IMG/VR virus record: IMGVR_UViG_3300030419_007010
Coordinates: 1 to 64,000 of that record
DNA length: 64,000 bases
Source of the DNA: a virus
Reading direction: 5' to 3' (one strand)
A program made the translations under genes and the position numbers. Positions within the stretch are counted from its first letter, which is position 1; every line of letters begins with the position of its first letter. The notes beneath the pieces are model-generated. The model ran no database searches. It was not told the DNA's origin and saw only the letters and a program-made list of their open reading frames with translations. This document shows positions 1 to 7,574 of the stretch, piece by piece.

Positions 1-473
1 GCATCGTCGGCTACTATATCTTTTCCGACATTTATAGGCTCTTCACCGGGCAGATATTCTGGTGTGCCTCTAACAGTTGTGCCGCCTTCTGGATAATCAT
101 AGTGTTCTGCTATCTTTGTTACGCGGCGAGCGGGCGTAGGTGGATAATGTTCGGACGGAGGCTTTGGGGCCATCACCGCTGCCGGATCTACTTGGTGGCG
201 CCTTCCTTTGCCTCTCAACATCCATCTGGCAGTACCCCATTCTGGCTCGCAGTCAGATGTGTGTTTCCCCTCGGGGCTATGTATAGCATATGCATCGCTA
301 AGGGCTGTAACTAGCGCGCTGAAAGCTGCGGGATTTTCTTTCTGCAGATGATGCATAGTATTCATTATAGAACCCCAGCAGGGGTCTTCGTTCTCATGGA
401 GCAGGAAAGTTTCTTTCTTTTCGTTTAAAACGCCTTTAATAAAGTTCTTTAAATCATCTCGGGAATATTGCAT
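1..473 (-). CDS. Partial CDS of unknown function with a leader-like N-terminal helix
   Basis: The reading frame opens at the ATG at 473 and stays open to the left edge, so the C-terminus lies outside the window; 157 codons are visible. A GAGGTG ribosome site sits just upstream of the ATG. I recognise no enzyme domain. The N-terminus (MQYSRDDLKNFIKGVLNEKK) is a short amphipathic helix resembling, more loosely, the MxITKxxLxxIIKEE leaders at 54-55 kb, and it contains an LNE triplet that fits the (I/L)xE prohead-protease rule. The visible C-terminal part is rich in proline and charged residues and looks disordered. It follows the nucleotidyltransferase-like gene by 33 bases and is probably in the same transcript. 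Being a real gene is likely; its role is unknown. Confidence 0.7.
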   Translation of the reverse strand, partial: MQYSRDDLKNFIKGVLNEKKETFLLHENEDPCWGSIMNTMHHLQKENPAAFSALVTALSDAYAIHSPEGKHTSDCEPEWGTARWMLRGKGRRHQVDPAAVMAPKPPSEHYPPTPARRVTKIAEHYDYPEGGTTVRGTPEYLPGEEPINVGKDIVADD

Positions 474-486
474 GTTTCACACCTCT

Positions 487-496
487 AAATAAATAG
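487..496 (-). promoter_or_regulatory. CTATTTATT-type intergenic motif, candidate late promoter element
   Basis: The coding strand reads CTATTTATTT in the 33-base gap before the gene starting at 473. The same core (CTANTTATT) recurs in other gaps at 7548, 21051, 25838, 31611 and 55432. It lacks a -35 box. Treating it as a promoter is inference. Confidence 0.3.
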
Positions 497-506
497 CATC
501 TTAAGT

Positions 507-1328
507 TCATGAATCCACTCCTATTTTATTAAATTCTCGATAATTTAAAATATTCTTTGACGGCCTTTTAATTTTTCCATCAATTTCTGAAATATATTTC
601 GAATAGTTTTCCCAATTACTTATATTCCAGTAATAATCAATCTCGACCATTTCTGGTTCCTTAAAGACTAGCGTTTCAAACACTTCTTTCAGACCAAAGT
701 TCTTCGGTTCAGCCCGATATACTTCCGTTGCTTCATATTTCAAATATTTTGTTAATCTTTTGGTTTCTTCGAAGTCAGTTGTAAAACCCAAGTATTCTCC
801 GTCAATTATGCTTTTACCCTTACTTGTCAGCAAAAATGTTTTATCAGAAGAAATATGCCCTCTGTGTTCTCTCAAAAAAGAAACCTTGTAAACGCCATAC
901 GGAAAAGAAATATAGTATTTGTTGGGAGTCAACCACTTGCTCATGCCTCTCGATATTTTCCAAGACATGTAGGCGCCATATAAAACACTCCATCCCAAAC
1001 AATCCCTTTTTGCTCGATCTCTAGGATGAATCGGCACATAGTAAATTGGAATTGGCTTTTGGCTTTCTGATATATTTCTATCGTATTTTCTAAACGCCCA
1101 AACAGGATCTTGTACATAATCGCCCAAACGATAGCGTATAAGCGGTTGCATGTCGTCGTTGCACACAATCCATATTGTTTCGCAGCCAGCGTATGCACAC
1201 TCAAGCACGCTTCTCTCGATAGCAAGATAATCGGGAGCAATAGGCATCAAACAGTCATGCCATGGCATCTTGAAATTAAGTGGCTGTCCCGCGACTGGGA
1301 CAATACCGGCTAAATGAAATCCACTCAT
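507..1328 (-). CDS. Nucleotidyltransferase-like protein (GT-A / sugar-NTP transferase type fold)
   Basis: 273 residues. The N-terminus has the layout of nucleotidyltransferases: a hydrophobic first strand ending in a Gly-containing turn (GIVPVAGQ, about residues 8-15), then a basic/proline stretch (KMPWHDCLMPI) and a helix leading to a second strand (AGCETIWIVCNDD, about 47-59) typical of the NTP-binding half. The classical GxGxRxxPxxK signature is not intact, so the activity and substrate (sugar-1-phosphate or other) cannot be stated. From memory, similar proteins occur in other marine phage genomes. The start ATG overlaps the stop of the 271-aa gene by four bases (ATGA) and follows a GGAAG site, so the two genes are translationally coupled. 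A good sigma70-like promoter lies just upstream inside that gene. Confidence 0.55.
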   Translation of the reverse strand: MSGFHLAGIVPVAGQPLNFKMPWHDCLMPIAPDYLAIERSVLECAYAGCETIWIVCNDDMQPLIRYRLGDYVQDPVWAFRKYDRNISESQKPIPIYYVPIHPRDRAKRDCLGWSVLYGAYMSWKISRGMSKWLTPNKYYISFPYGVYKVSFLREHRGHISSDKTFLLTSKGKSIIDGEYLGFTTDFEETKRLTKYLKYEATEVYRAEPKNFGLKEVFETLVFKEPEMVEIDYYWNISNWENYSKYISEIDGKIKRPSKNILNYREFNKIGVDS

Positions 1329-2140
1329 TCTTCCAATAATATATCTTTTATACTACGATTGTCAACAACAATATTATTTTTTTCAATATAATCAAGTTTT
1401 TTGACCGCAACTATTTCTCTTTTCCACAATTCTATTTTGATCGGCAGCCAGCGGCCGTCGCCGTTGCCAGTACCTTTTATTTCTGCTTTTTTCATCATAT
1501 CAAGAATTTTTAATCTCGAAATAGAATCTGAATAGTCAACATCGTTTAGTTGCTCCTCCGTCAAGAAGGATTCGCACACAAGATCTTTTTTATCATAATT
1601 TCCGTCAATTCTCCAAGATAAATAAAAGTATATCTTTTTGCAAAAATCTGAATCGTCGGTTAGAAAGTCATATTGGTGCTTCATGCCAGATCTCACATCA
1701 AACCAGTCAAACACTCTATATCCCAAAACTTCAGCAGGCTCTAGATCAAGGCCCGAAACACCTTCGAGGTCAAATAACCTCAAACTCGAAAATCTGGAAA
1801 AATTGCCCCGGGAAAAATTTTTGAATATCGAGATTTTACTTTCCGATTCATCTATTGTCAGAGAGCTAACTTTGTCCCCATACGGCACCTTGCCGGCCAA
1901 AGCCATATCATATATTAGCTTATTACGGACGTCTCTTTTATAGCTGCCCTTCGGAAACGTTAAGGGCCCCAAATTAATATCATGGCTGATTTTGTCGAAA
2001 GCAAAAGAGCAACCATCAGTATTACAGATGAGTACACTATTCGTTTTGTATGCGTAGAAAACAGCATTTAAATCACCTCCAACAACAACTTGTTCATAGT
2101 CATAAGTATGATCTTTTAATTTAACAACCGTCTTCTTCAC
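1325..2140 (-). CDS. Conserved hypothetical protein coupled to the nucleotidyltransferase-like gene
   Basis: 271 residues, no confident family. Residues 17-40 (YEQVVVGGDLNAVFYAYKT) form a hydrophobic strand, a Gly-Gly turn and a helix, faintly like the first beta-alpha unit of a Rossmann fold, but the GxGxxG motif is incomplete, so I do not call a dinucleotide-binding protein. The rest is mixed alpha/beta with many aromatic residues. The start is a GTG at 2140 lying inside the end of the transglycosylase gene (20-base overlap). No good ribosome site precedes it, so the exact start is uncertain. Its stop overlaps the nucleotidyltransferase start (ATGA), suggesting the two products act together, perhaps in modifying a small molecule or surface sugar; that is inference. 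Confidence 0.6.
   Translation of the reverse strand: MKKTVVKLKDHTYDYEQVVVGGDLNAVFYAYKTNSVLICNTDGCSFAFDKISHDINLGPLTFPKGSYKRDVRNKLIYDMALAGKVPYGDKVSSLTIDESESKISIFKNFSRGNFSRFSSLRLFDLEGVSGLDLEPAEVLGYRVFDWFDVRSGMKHQYDFLTDDSDFCKKIYFYLSWRIDGNYDKKDLVCESFLTEEQLNDVDYSDSISRLKILDMMKKAEIKGTGNGDGRWLPIKIELWKREIVAVKKLDYIEKNNIVVDNRSIKDILLEE
1336..1365 (-). promoter_or_regulatory. Sigma70-type promoter ahead of the nucleotidyltransferase-like gene
   Basis: On the coding strand, TTGACA (1365-1360) is followed by an 18-base spacer and TATTAT (1341-1336). The -35 box is perfect and the -10 box matches 5 of 6. It lies in the last codons of the 271-aa gene, immediately before the start at 1328. Confidence 0.5.
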
Positions 2141-2708
2141 AAGAAATTATTTTTGCCATGCGATGCCATTTGTTAAGAAGCTTTAAATGTTTCGGTGCTT
2201 CTCTGCACCTTCCTCCAGGCTTCTTATATCTGATACCAGTGACCCAGGCAGCAATCCATATTCGACGTTCGCTCCTGTATTTACACTGCTTGACAACCTT
2301 TGGAAGCATCTTAACAATATGTTTCATCCAGGTATCTGCTGCTGAAATAGGATCGGTCCTGTCTGTACCATATATCTTCTCATATATGGGCCACTGTTGA
2401 AGTATCCCTACTGCCATTGGCTTCTTCTTGCTCTTGCTGAACTTTCTGTCACCCTTGGCCTTTGGATTGTACCCAGACTCCATACAAGCTGCCGCTAGTA
2501 TCATGCCTCGTAGTTCGTAAGGCACGTTATACTTCCTTTCTATCTCGACTAGAGACCAGAGAAGCTCCTCATCAACCTTATCGGGCTTTGCATTCTTGCA
2601 TTCTGTTATCGCAAGTTCAACGATAGTGTTATAATCAAGCGCGCTTTCTTCGCAATAAGTCGAAGATGCGACGAGGCTTGTCGCAAGTAATAATATTGCG
2701 GGACTCAC
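2121..2708 (-). CDS. Secreted lytic transglycosylase (SLT/lysozyme-like), probable endolysin
   Basis: 195 residues. An N-terminal hydrophobic segment (about residues 3-15, ILLLATSLVASS) looks like a Sec signal peptide or signal-arrest segment; there is no lipobox. The following domain has the transglycosylase/goose-lysozyme pattern: catalytic glutamate in AACMESGYNP (E77), then AVGILQQWP (about 99-107), the usual Gly-x-x-Gln element after the catalytic helix. It should cleave the MurNAc-GlcNAc bond of peptidoglycan, either at lysis or as a virion-associated enzyme. The start is GTG at 2708, chosen because a GGAG site lies about 9 bases upstream, just after the stop of the GroES-like gene. It lies about 48 kb from the small membrane-protein genes that look like holin and spanins. 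Confidence 0.75.
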   Translation of the reverse strand: MSPAILLLATSLVASSTYCEESALDYNTIVELAITECKNAKPDKVDEELLWSLVEIERKYNVPYELRGMILAAACMESGYNPKAKGDRKFSKSKKKPMAVGILQQWPIYEKIYGTDRTDPISAADTWMKHIVKMLPKVVKQCKYRSERRIWIAAWVTGIRYKKPGGRCREAPKHLKLLNKWHRMAKIISCEEDGC

Positions 2709-2713
2709 TTATC

Positions 2714-2989
2714 CTACTCCTCTAGAACACATAGAATATGATTTTCAAGAATCAGATATTTTGTCTCTTCTCCGACATTTATCTCTTGGACCATTGAATT
2801 ATCTATCACTACACAATCACCAGCGCCGACGAGGAGCTTACAGTCATTTGCGATTCCTAAAATTTTTGCTTTTCCGTGCAAACTCTTGGGTCTGTAATTG
2901 TCCGGTACCAATATTGGAGCCTGTTCATCTTCTTCAGCTTCTACAATAGGCTCAATTGAAATAAAGCGATTTAGTGGTATAACTTCCAT
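2714..2989 (-). CDS. GroES-like co-chaperonin (Cpn10 / gp31-like)
   Basis: 91 residues, close to the Cpn10 family length. It opens with the GroES-type strand (PLNRFISIEPIV, compare P-L-x-D-R-V in GroES). A variable loop (about residues 18-35, EEDEQAPILVPDNYRPKS) takes the place of the mobile loop that contacts GroEL. This is followed by GKAKILGIA, GDCVVIDN and the C-terminal strand ILENHILCVLE, which match the Cpn10 barrel. In T4, the equivalent gp31 replaces host GroES for folding the large capsid protein; a similar role is inferred for the 611-aa capsid protein here. The gene starts one base after the ribonucleotide reductase stop, so the two are co-transcribed. Confidence 0.8.
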   Translation of the reverse strand: MEVIPLNRFISIEPIVEAEEDEQAPILVPDNYRPKSLHGKAKILGIANDCKLLVGAGDCVVIDNSMVQEINVGEETKYLILENHILCVLEE

Positions 2990-4846
2990 TTATCTTATTT
3001 CACATGCACCGCCGGCACATGCTAGTTCTCCTTTCAGATCAGTGTTATCGTCTTCTTCTATAATACTAGATAAATCAACTTTAGTTAAGTTCTCAAACAT
3101 CTTTTCGTAAGTTTCTGATGAACAATCTTCGAACGGCGCTTGCTTATATGTATGTTCATCGTATGGAAGCACTGAAAGTCCGTTGTAACAATCTCGATTG
3201 TCCCACATCCAGTCTCCGACATCGATCCATTCAGCTTCTTTAACTGAAATGGTTGCAGAGACATTGTGACTGTTCTGCCCTCCCCTATGTCCTGGCTTGA
3301 CCCATTTCTCGCTTACATCTTTCACGCGTCGGAGCAACTGAAGCGCGCTTTCAGTTCTCATGATCGCACAGGATGGCGACTTTTGTGGCACAGAAATTAT
3401 AGCAGTGTCATGAGGTCTGAAATATTCATCCTCTATTAATTGTGGGTGATTTTTTACCAAATGTGTGTATATAGCCTCATTCTTTCCGACTCTAATGCGT
3501 CTAATATAATGGTCGTTGTGCCACGCGTGTATTCCGCTAGACGTGCCAAGAACTAGAGAGGTTGTTCCTGCCGGCTTGACGGTAGTACATCTAGCTGATC
3601 GGTTTATACCTATCAGAGCGGCTACTCTCTCATTTTCTTCTTTGACTATCTTTGCGGCGGATGACATATCCATTTCTAGAACTCGTCCAGAAGCAATTCC
3701 GGTCATGCTAACACCGATCAGAGCTTCTTTTTCTGTTGTTCTTCTCCAGACATCTCTCAAGTAGTGAAAGTCTGTGTAGCCAGCTTGCAAAGTTGCAATA
3801 AAAGATGCTGCTTTCGTTCTCTCTTCGTAATCTTTTTGGGATTCAATATTAGAAACGTTAACCTCGACTAAATTGCAAAACTGATAGGGCCTGAGAGCTA
3901 TCTCCGCGCAGGGGTTTGTTCCGTAATCTTTATCATTAGAGAAATAAAACCCTGGCTCTCCACATTTAGAAGCCTTAACTCTTTCCCATAGATTCATAAA
4001 GAAATCTTTCTGGACTCTGTGTCTTAACAGGACAACAGAGTTGTTTGCTCGGCCGCGTTGTGGGTTTGTCTCCCACCAGTTGCCTGTCTTGGACGCTAAC
4101 ATTTCATTATCATCTGCGCTAAAAAGCGAAATGAGCGCGGCTCTTCTAATTCCTCCGGCCAGCACTGCATCAGCAATATGACAAACAACGTCATGCACTT
4201 CTACTGAAGTTAGCTTTTCTCCATTTTCTTTTTCCGACAATATACCTTGCACTTTCACAAGACATTCTCGCAGTGGTTGCGGGCCGGGAGCCTTACCACC
4301 TGACGTCAGAAGTTTCTCTCCTTTTGCTCGGATGTCACTGAAATCAAAGCGAATTTTAGATCCGCCGAAAAAGTAATTTCTAATCAGAGCCTTTACAGCA
4401 TCTGCCCAGCCCTCTATTGAGTCTGCAATAAGAAATCTTCTGCTTCTATTTTCGTTTGGCTTCTGAATCTCTGGTAGTTTTTCTACATGATGTCTTTGGA
4501 CAGAGAACCCAACGCCCGTGCCGCCCAACAGAAGGAACATGACTTCACCAAAAGCGCGCCAGTCGTCAATAGGACAGAAAGCACAATTAAAGATTCTATT
4601 AGGAGCAACTTCAATTGGCTTGCCGCCGAACTGCAAGGAGCGCATTGAGGGTAGCACCTTTTTTTCATAAACAAGCTTATAGTTTTCTTCTATCTCGTTT
4701 TTTAATTCAGGATATTTTTTAATATGCATGCGCATGTTTCTAGTAACAAGCTCGCGCCATGTCTCTCTTCTATTTTTATCCTCAAGATACTTTGCGTATT
4801 TCATGTAAACTGTGATATCTGATAATATCTGACTAGCTAAGTCCAT
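2990..4846 (-). CDS. nrdJ: Class II (adenosylcobalamin-dependent) ribonucleoside-triphosphate reductase
   Basis: 618 residues, the length of compact monomeric B12-dependent reductases. Diagnostic features are FNCAFC (C88, C91), LLLGGTGVGFSVQ (about 106-117), NPCAEI with the thiyl-radical cysteine C313 and E315, QFCNLVEVN with C324, the phosphate-binding stretch VKPAGTTSLVLGTSSGIH, and the C-terminal redox pair in CAGGACEIR (C610, C615). It reduces ribonucleotides to deoxyribonucleotides for phage DNA synthesis, using a cobalamin-generated cysteine radical instead of a NrdB subunit; no class I partner is present nearby. It requires that the host makes or imports B12. The ATG at 4846 has an AAGGAG site 7 bases upstream. 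The GroES-like gene follows directly. Confidence 0.93.
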   Translation of the reverse strand: MDLASQILSDITVYMKYAKYLEDKNRRETWRELVTRNMRMHIKKYPELKNEIEENYKLVYEKKVLPSMRSLQFGGKPIEVAPNRIFNCAFCPIDDWRAFGEVMFLLLGGTGVGFSVQRHHVEKLPEIQKPNENRSRRFLIADSIEGWADAVKALIRNYFFGGSKIRFDFSDIRAKGEKLLTSGGKAPGPQPLRECLVKVQGILSEKENGEKLTSVEVHDVVCHIADAVLAGGIRRAALISLFSADDNEMLASKTGNWWETNPQRGRANNSVVLLRHRVQKDFFMNLWERVKASKCGEPGFYFSNDKDYGTNPCAEIALRPYQFCNLVEVNVSNIESQKDYEERTKAASFIATLQAGYTDFHYLRDVWRRTTEKEALIGVSMTGIASGRVLEMDMSSAAKIVKEENERVAALIGINRSARCTTVKPAGTTSLVLGTSSGIHAWHNDHYIRRIRVGKNEAIYTHLVKNHPQLIEDEYFRPHDTAIISVPQKSPSCAIMRTESALQLLRRVKDVSEKWVKPGHRGGQNSHNVSATISVKEAEWIDVGDWMWDNRDCYNGLSVLPYDEHTYKQAPFEDCSSETYEKMFENLTKVDLSSIIEEDDNTDLKGELACAGGACEIR

Positions 4847-4857
4847 GGCGGTCTCCT

Positions 4858-6216
4858 TTATTGGCTTCGACTTTCTTTGTAAATATTCTTAATCTTCTCT
4901 CTTTGTTTTTTAAGGGCCGTTCGACTGTCTACCTGTTCGATTGTTTCGTCTACAGGTTCAAGCACTTTTATTTTAACCCTTGAAGTGTCCATGAATAATG
5001 GATATATTAAACCATCTGGTCCGTTTCTATTTTTTGCAATGAACATCCTACCAGTATTGTTGTTCTTATTCTCGATTGTTCTTGAGATAGAAAATATAAA
5101 ATCAGCGATGAAGCATTTGTTAAATGCCTCTGAAATAGATTCCATCGTGATGACTTCTGCGTTCAATCCTGACCTATTCGTTTGGGAAGCTGTCCATACG
5201 GGACACTCGTACTCTTGAGCTATGGCTCGGAGTTCTTCATAAATAGATTCTAATTCGTTTCTTTTCTCTCGAAAATTATTTGTTGGTCTCAGGATGTCAC
5301 CGTAGTCAACGATGATCATATCTACCGTCTTATCCTTTCTCTTAAGCTTTTCTAAATGATTACGCAGAGTTCGAGGAGAAGCTGTCTTCGTGGGATATTC
5401 TTTTAGAATTAATTCGCCCTCTACTTCGATACAAGTTTCGTAAACATTTTCTTTTAAAGAGAACAAATCTTTTAAAGGTAAGCCGCTAAGACAGCTATCA
5501 TAACGAAGGCCAACAACTGCCTCGGAAAGCTCAAGAGTATAGTGAACTACATTCTTTCCTCTCTTAAGAGCTTCTGCTCCCAAGTGTACCAGGGCCATGG
5601 ACTTGCCGGCTCCAGTAGGAGCAATAACCACACCAAGCTCACCCTTCCCCAATCCATCCTTGCAAATTTTGTCGATGAGATCCCAGCCAGTAGAGACAGG
5701 ATTGCGCGCTTTTAATTGATACCTTGCTTCAAAATCTTTTTTGTAATCGTGACCGTAATCATTATCCAGTCCTAATTTTGTTGCCTCATCAATAACTGTT
5801 TTAATTTCCTCATAAGAAGAAGTTTCTAATAGATTTACAGATTTAAGAATAGCCTCTTTTAATTTTTGTTTTTTACAGAAATCTAGAGAGGTTGTTTTAA
5901 TATAATCTTCAGCATCAATATTATTTTTATTAATTCTTGTAAAGAAATCGCGGACTTGCTTCTGGATTACTGGGTTTTCTTCTTCCAGTGAAGACCTTAA
6001 GAGCATTGTCAGCGTTTCAGCACTCGGGTGAGTGTCGTATTCTTCTCTATAGTCAAATATAAGCTTTGTAAATACTCTAAGATATTTTAGTTCGAAGAAC
6101 GTCACGTCTAAAACCTCTTGCATCTGATCGCAGAAAGGGCGATCTTCTAAAAGAAGTTGAACTAAAGATTCTTGGAAAAGCTTTCCAAATTTTGAGAAGT
6201 CTACGCTTGAAGTCAT
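4858..6216 (-). CDS. Replicative DNA helicase, DnaB/T4 gp41 type
   Basis: 452 residues. The N-terminal ~150 residues are helical, as in DnaB N-domains. The RecA-like motor follows: STGWDLIDKICKDGLGKGEL, then Walker A APTGAGKS (199-206), the DnaB-type VVHYTLELSE (about 221-230), Walker B with VDMIIVDYGDI (about 301-311), and TASQTNRSG (motif H4/sensor region). It should load as a hexamer and unwind the fork 5' to 3', working with the gp61-like primase at 55.4 kb and the polymerase at 10.5-11.7 kb. A sigma70-like promoter lies just upstream within the end of the nuclease gene. The ribonucleotide reductase gene follows after 11 bases. Family assignment is firm. Confidence 0.92.
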   Translation of the reverse strand: MTSSVDFSKFGKLFQESLVQLLLEDRPFCDQMQEVLDVTFFELKYLRVFTKLIFDYREEYDTHPSAETLTMLLRSSLEEENPVIQKQVRDFFTRINKNNIDAEDYIKTTSLDFCKKQKLKEAILKSVNLLETSSYEEIKTVIDEATKLGLDNDYGHDYKKDFEARYQLKARNPVSTGWDLIDKICKDGLGKGELGVVIAPTGAGKSMALVHLGAEALKRGKNVVHYTLELSEAVVGLRYDSCLSGLPLKDLFSLKENVYETCIEVEGELILKEYPTKTASPRTLRNHLEKLKRKDKTVDMIIVDYGDILRPTNNFREKRNELESIYEELRAIAQEYECPVWTASQTNRSGLNAEVITMESISEAFNKCFIADFIFSISRTIENKNNNTGRMFIAKNRNGPDGLIYPLFMDTSRVKIKVLEPVDETIEQVDSRTALKKQREKIKNIYKESRSQ

Positions 6217-6225
6217 TACATACCT

Positions 6226-6254
6226 ATAGTAATACTATAAGCTCTTATTGTCAA
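6226..6254 (-). promoter_or_regulatory. Sigma70-type promoter ahead of the helicase gene
   Basis: TTGACA (6254-6249) is followed by a 17-base spacer and TACTAT (6231-6226) on the coding strand, ending about 10 bases before the helicase ATG. The -35 box is perfect and the -10 matches 4 of 6. The -35 box overlaps the last codons of the nuclease gene. Confidence 0.45.
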
Positions 6255-7200
6255 GAACAATCCGATTAAAGATCTGAAAAATACTGGACCAGTTATACTC
6301 GCCGAAGCCGTCCTGAATCATCATTTTAGTAACCTCTGTTTTATTAAATGTTACTTCCGGCTCCTGGACTGCATCGCGAGTTAGCTTCTTTGCTTTAGGG
6401 CTCAAAAATGGAGAGTATAACTGCATCATTTTATAATTATTTTCCAAGAGTTTGCTATTCTCTGATACATTTTTGTAAGCCTTGAGATCCAACTCCGTGT
6501 TATTACAATAATCAACAACTTCCTTTAAGGAATAAGATTTCTCTTCGCAAAGAAAAGGGAAACGTTTTTTAACGGTAGCCAAGCCAACGTTTCCAACGCC
6601 GGGGAGATTGTCTGATTTGTCTCCAACCATCGCCCGGGCCATTGCAAAATTATTTGGGTGAATACCAAACTTTTCTATTATATTGTTTTTATTAAGGATT
6701 TCTTTTTGTACTGGTCGAATGAGCACGGTGTTATCATCAAGTAGCTGATAAAAATCTTTATCACTTGAGACGATTACCTTCTGCCAGTCTTCGAAATACT
6801 TCAGACCCTTTACGTAAGCAATAATATCATCTGCCTCGATATGCGGGATCATAATTTGTGATACTGGACAGAAGTTAAAATACTCTAGCAATCTCATCTG
6901 TTGCCAGATCTTATTTTCCAACTCTTCGTTCTCGGTGAGATTACGGATCGCGCGGTTCAGCCTCAAAGGCTTACGGCCAGCTTTATAGTCTTTAACCATA
7001 GACTTTCTTCTCTGTGATCCGCCCTCGCCGTCCCAACATATAACTATCCTATCAGGCTTCGTCTCTCTGACAAGCTTCTGAAGAATTTTTAGTGAACCCT
7101 TGAGTCCGCCAATCGGCTGACCGTTTGAAGATAGAGATGGGTCGACTATGTATGCTCTAAAAAACATGTTGAGCATATCAACAATCAATACTCTTTTCAA
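6235..7200 (-). CDS. 5'-3' exonuclease / flap endonuclease (T4 RNase H, Pol I N-domain type)
   Basis: 321 residues. PIN/FEN-type motifs are clear: RVLIVDMLNMFFRAY with the first metal-binding Asp (D8), IGGLKGSLKILQKL, DRIVICWDGEGGSQRRKSMVKDYKAGRKP (the family's DG..R...Y K.R motif), then PHIEADDIIAYV and KVIVSSDKDFYQLL with the acidic cluster, and the helix-hairpin-helix region MVGDKSDNLPGVGNVGLATVKKRF. It would remove RNA primers from Okazaki fragments, the role of T4 RNase H, and is free-standing because the phage polymerase lacks such a domain. It starts one base before the 108-aa gene's end and lies between that gene and the helicase. Confidence 0.92.
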   Translation of the reverse strand: MKRVLIVDMLNMFFRAYIVDPSLSSNGQPIGGLKGSLKILQKLVRETKPDRIVICWDGEGGSQRRKSMVKDYKAGRKPLRLNRAIRNLTENEELENKIWQQMRLLEYFNFCPVSQIMIPHIEADDIIAYVKGLKYFEDWQKVIVSSDKDFYQLLDDNTVLIRPVQKEILNKNNIIEKFGIHPNNFAMARAMVGDKSDNLPGVGNVGLATVKKRFPFLCEEKSYSLKEVVDYCNNTELDLKAYKNVSENSKLLENNYKMMQLYSPFLSPKAKKLTRDAVQEPEVTFNKTEVTKMMIQDGFGEYNWSSIFQIFNRIVLDNKSL

Positions 7201-7201
7201 T

Positions 7202-7528
7202 TTATACCTCTGCTGTTATTTTCCTAATTTTTCTAACCTGGAAAGAATAAACTCCGTCGATTCTTCTTGCGCTATCGACAATTTCTTTTACACTTTCCCT
7301 TAGAGTTGGTTGCAGCGAGATAAATTTAATCTTGAGGCGAGTTCTCTGCTTATATAAGCTCAAAGTCTCTGTTGGTTCAGAGTCAACAATGGTGATACCA
7401 CAAACTGATCTAATCTCATTTTGAATATCAGTTAGATTCTTCCGCGTGCTTGAACTCATCAGAGCAACACACTCATAAATCTGGACGTCGACGTCTTCAT
7501 TTAAAAGACTTTCTTGTTGAAGGCTCAT
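7202..7528 (-). CDS. Small conserved protein in the replication operon, unknown function
   Basis: 108 residues, no recognised family. Predicted pattern is alpha/beta: two amphipathic strands (TRLKIKFISLQP, YSFQVRKIRKI) flank a helix with LRESVKEIVDSARRIDGV, resembling a ferredoxin-like or ACT-like small fold; this is only a secondary-structure impression. The ATG at 7528 has a good AGGAG site. It lies between recA and the 5' nuclease with a two-base gap to the latter, so a role in replication or recombination is likely by context. A promoter-like pair of boxes sits just upstream. Confidence 0.6.
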   Translation of the reverse strand: MSLQQESLLNEDVDVQIYECVALMSSSTRKNLTDIQNEIRSVCGITIVDSEPTETLSLYKQRTRLKIKFISLQPTLRESVKEIVDSARRIDGVYSFQVRKIRKITAEV

Positions 7529-7545
7529 AAAGCTTTCTCCTACTA

Positions 7546-7574
7546 ATAATAAGTAGTTAGCTTTTACTCTTCAA
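7546..7574 (-). promoter_or_regulatory. Promoter-like boxes downstream of recA
   Basis: On the coding strand TTGAAG (7574-7569) precedes TATTAT (7551-7546) with a 17-base spacer. The -10 overlaps a CTACTTATT motif (7556-7548) of the kind seen in other intergenic gaps. It would drive the 108-aa, nuclease and helicase genes. Confidence 0.4.

Noticed and set aside
102-314. Plus-strand open frame at the left edge
   Set aside because: It is antisense to the partial minus-strand gene starting at 473, which has a ribosome site and continuous frame; the plus frame has no such support. Other plus-strand frames across the window are also antisense shadows of well supported genes.
941-1240. Minus-strand 99-codon frame inside the nucleotidyltransferase-like gene
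   Set aside because: Fully contained in a convincing gene on the same strand, Cys/Leu-rich shadow composition, no start signal.
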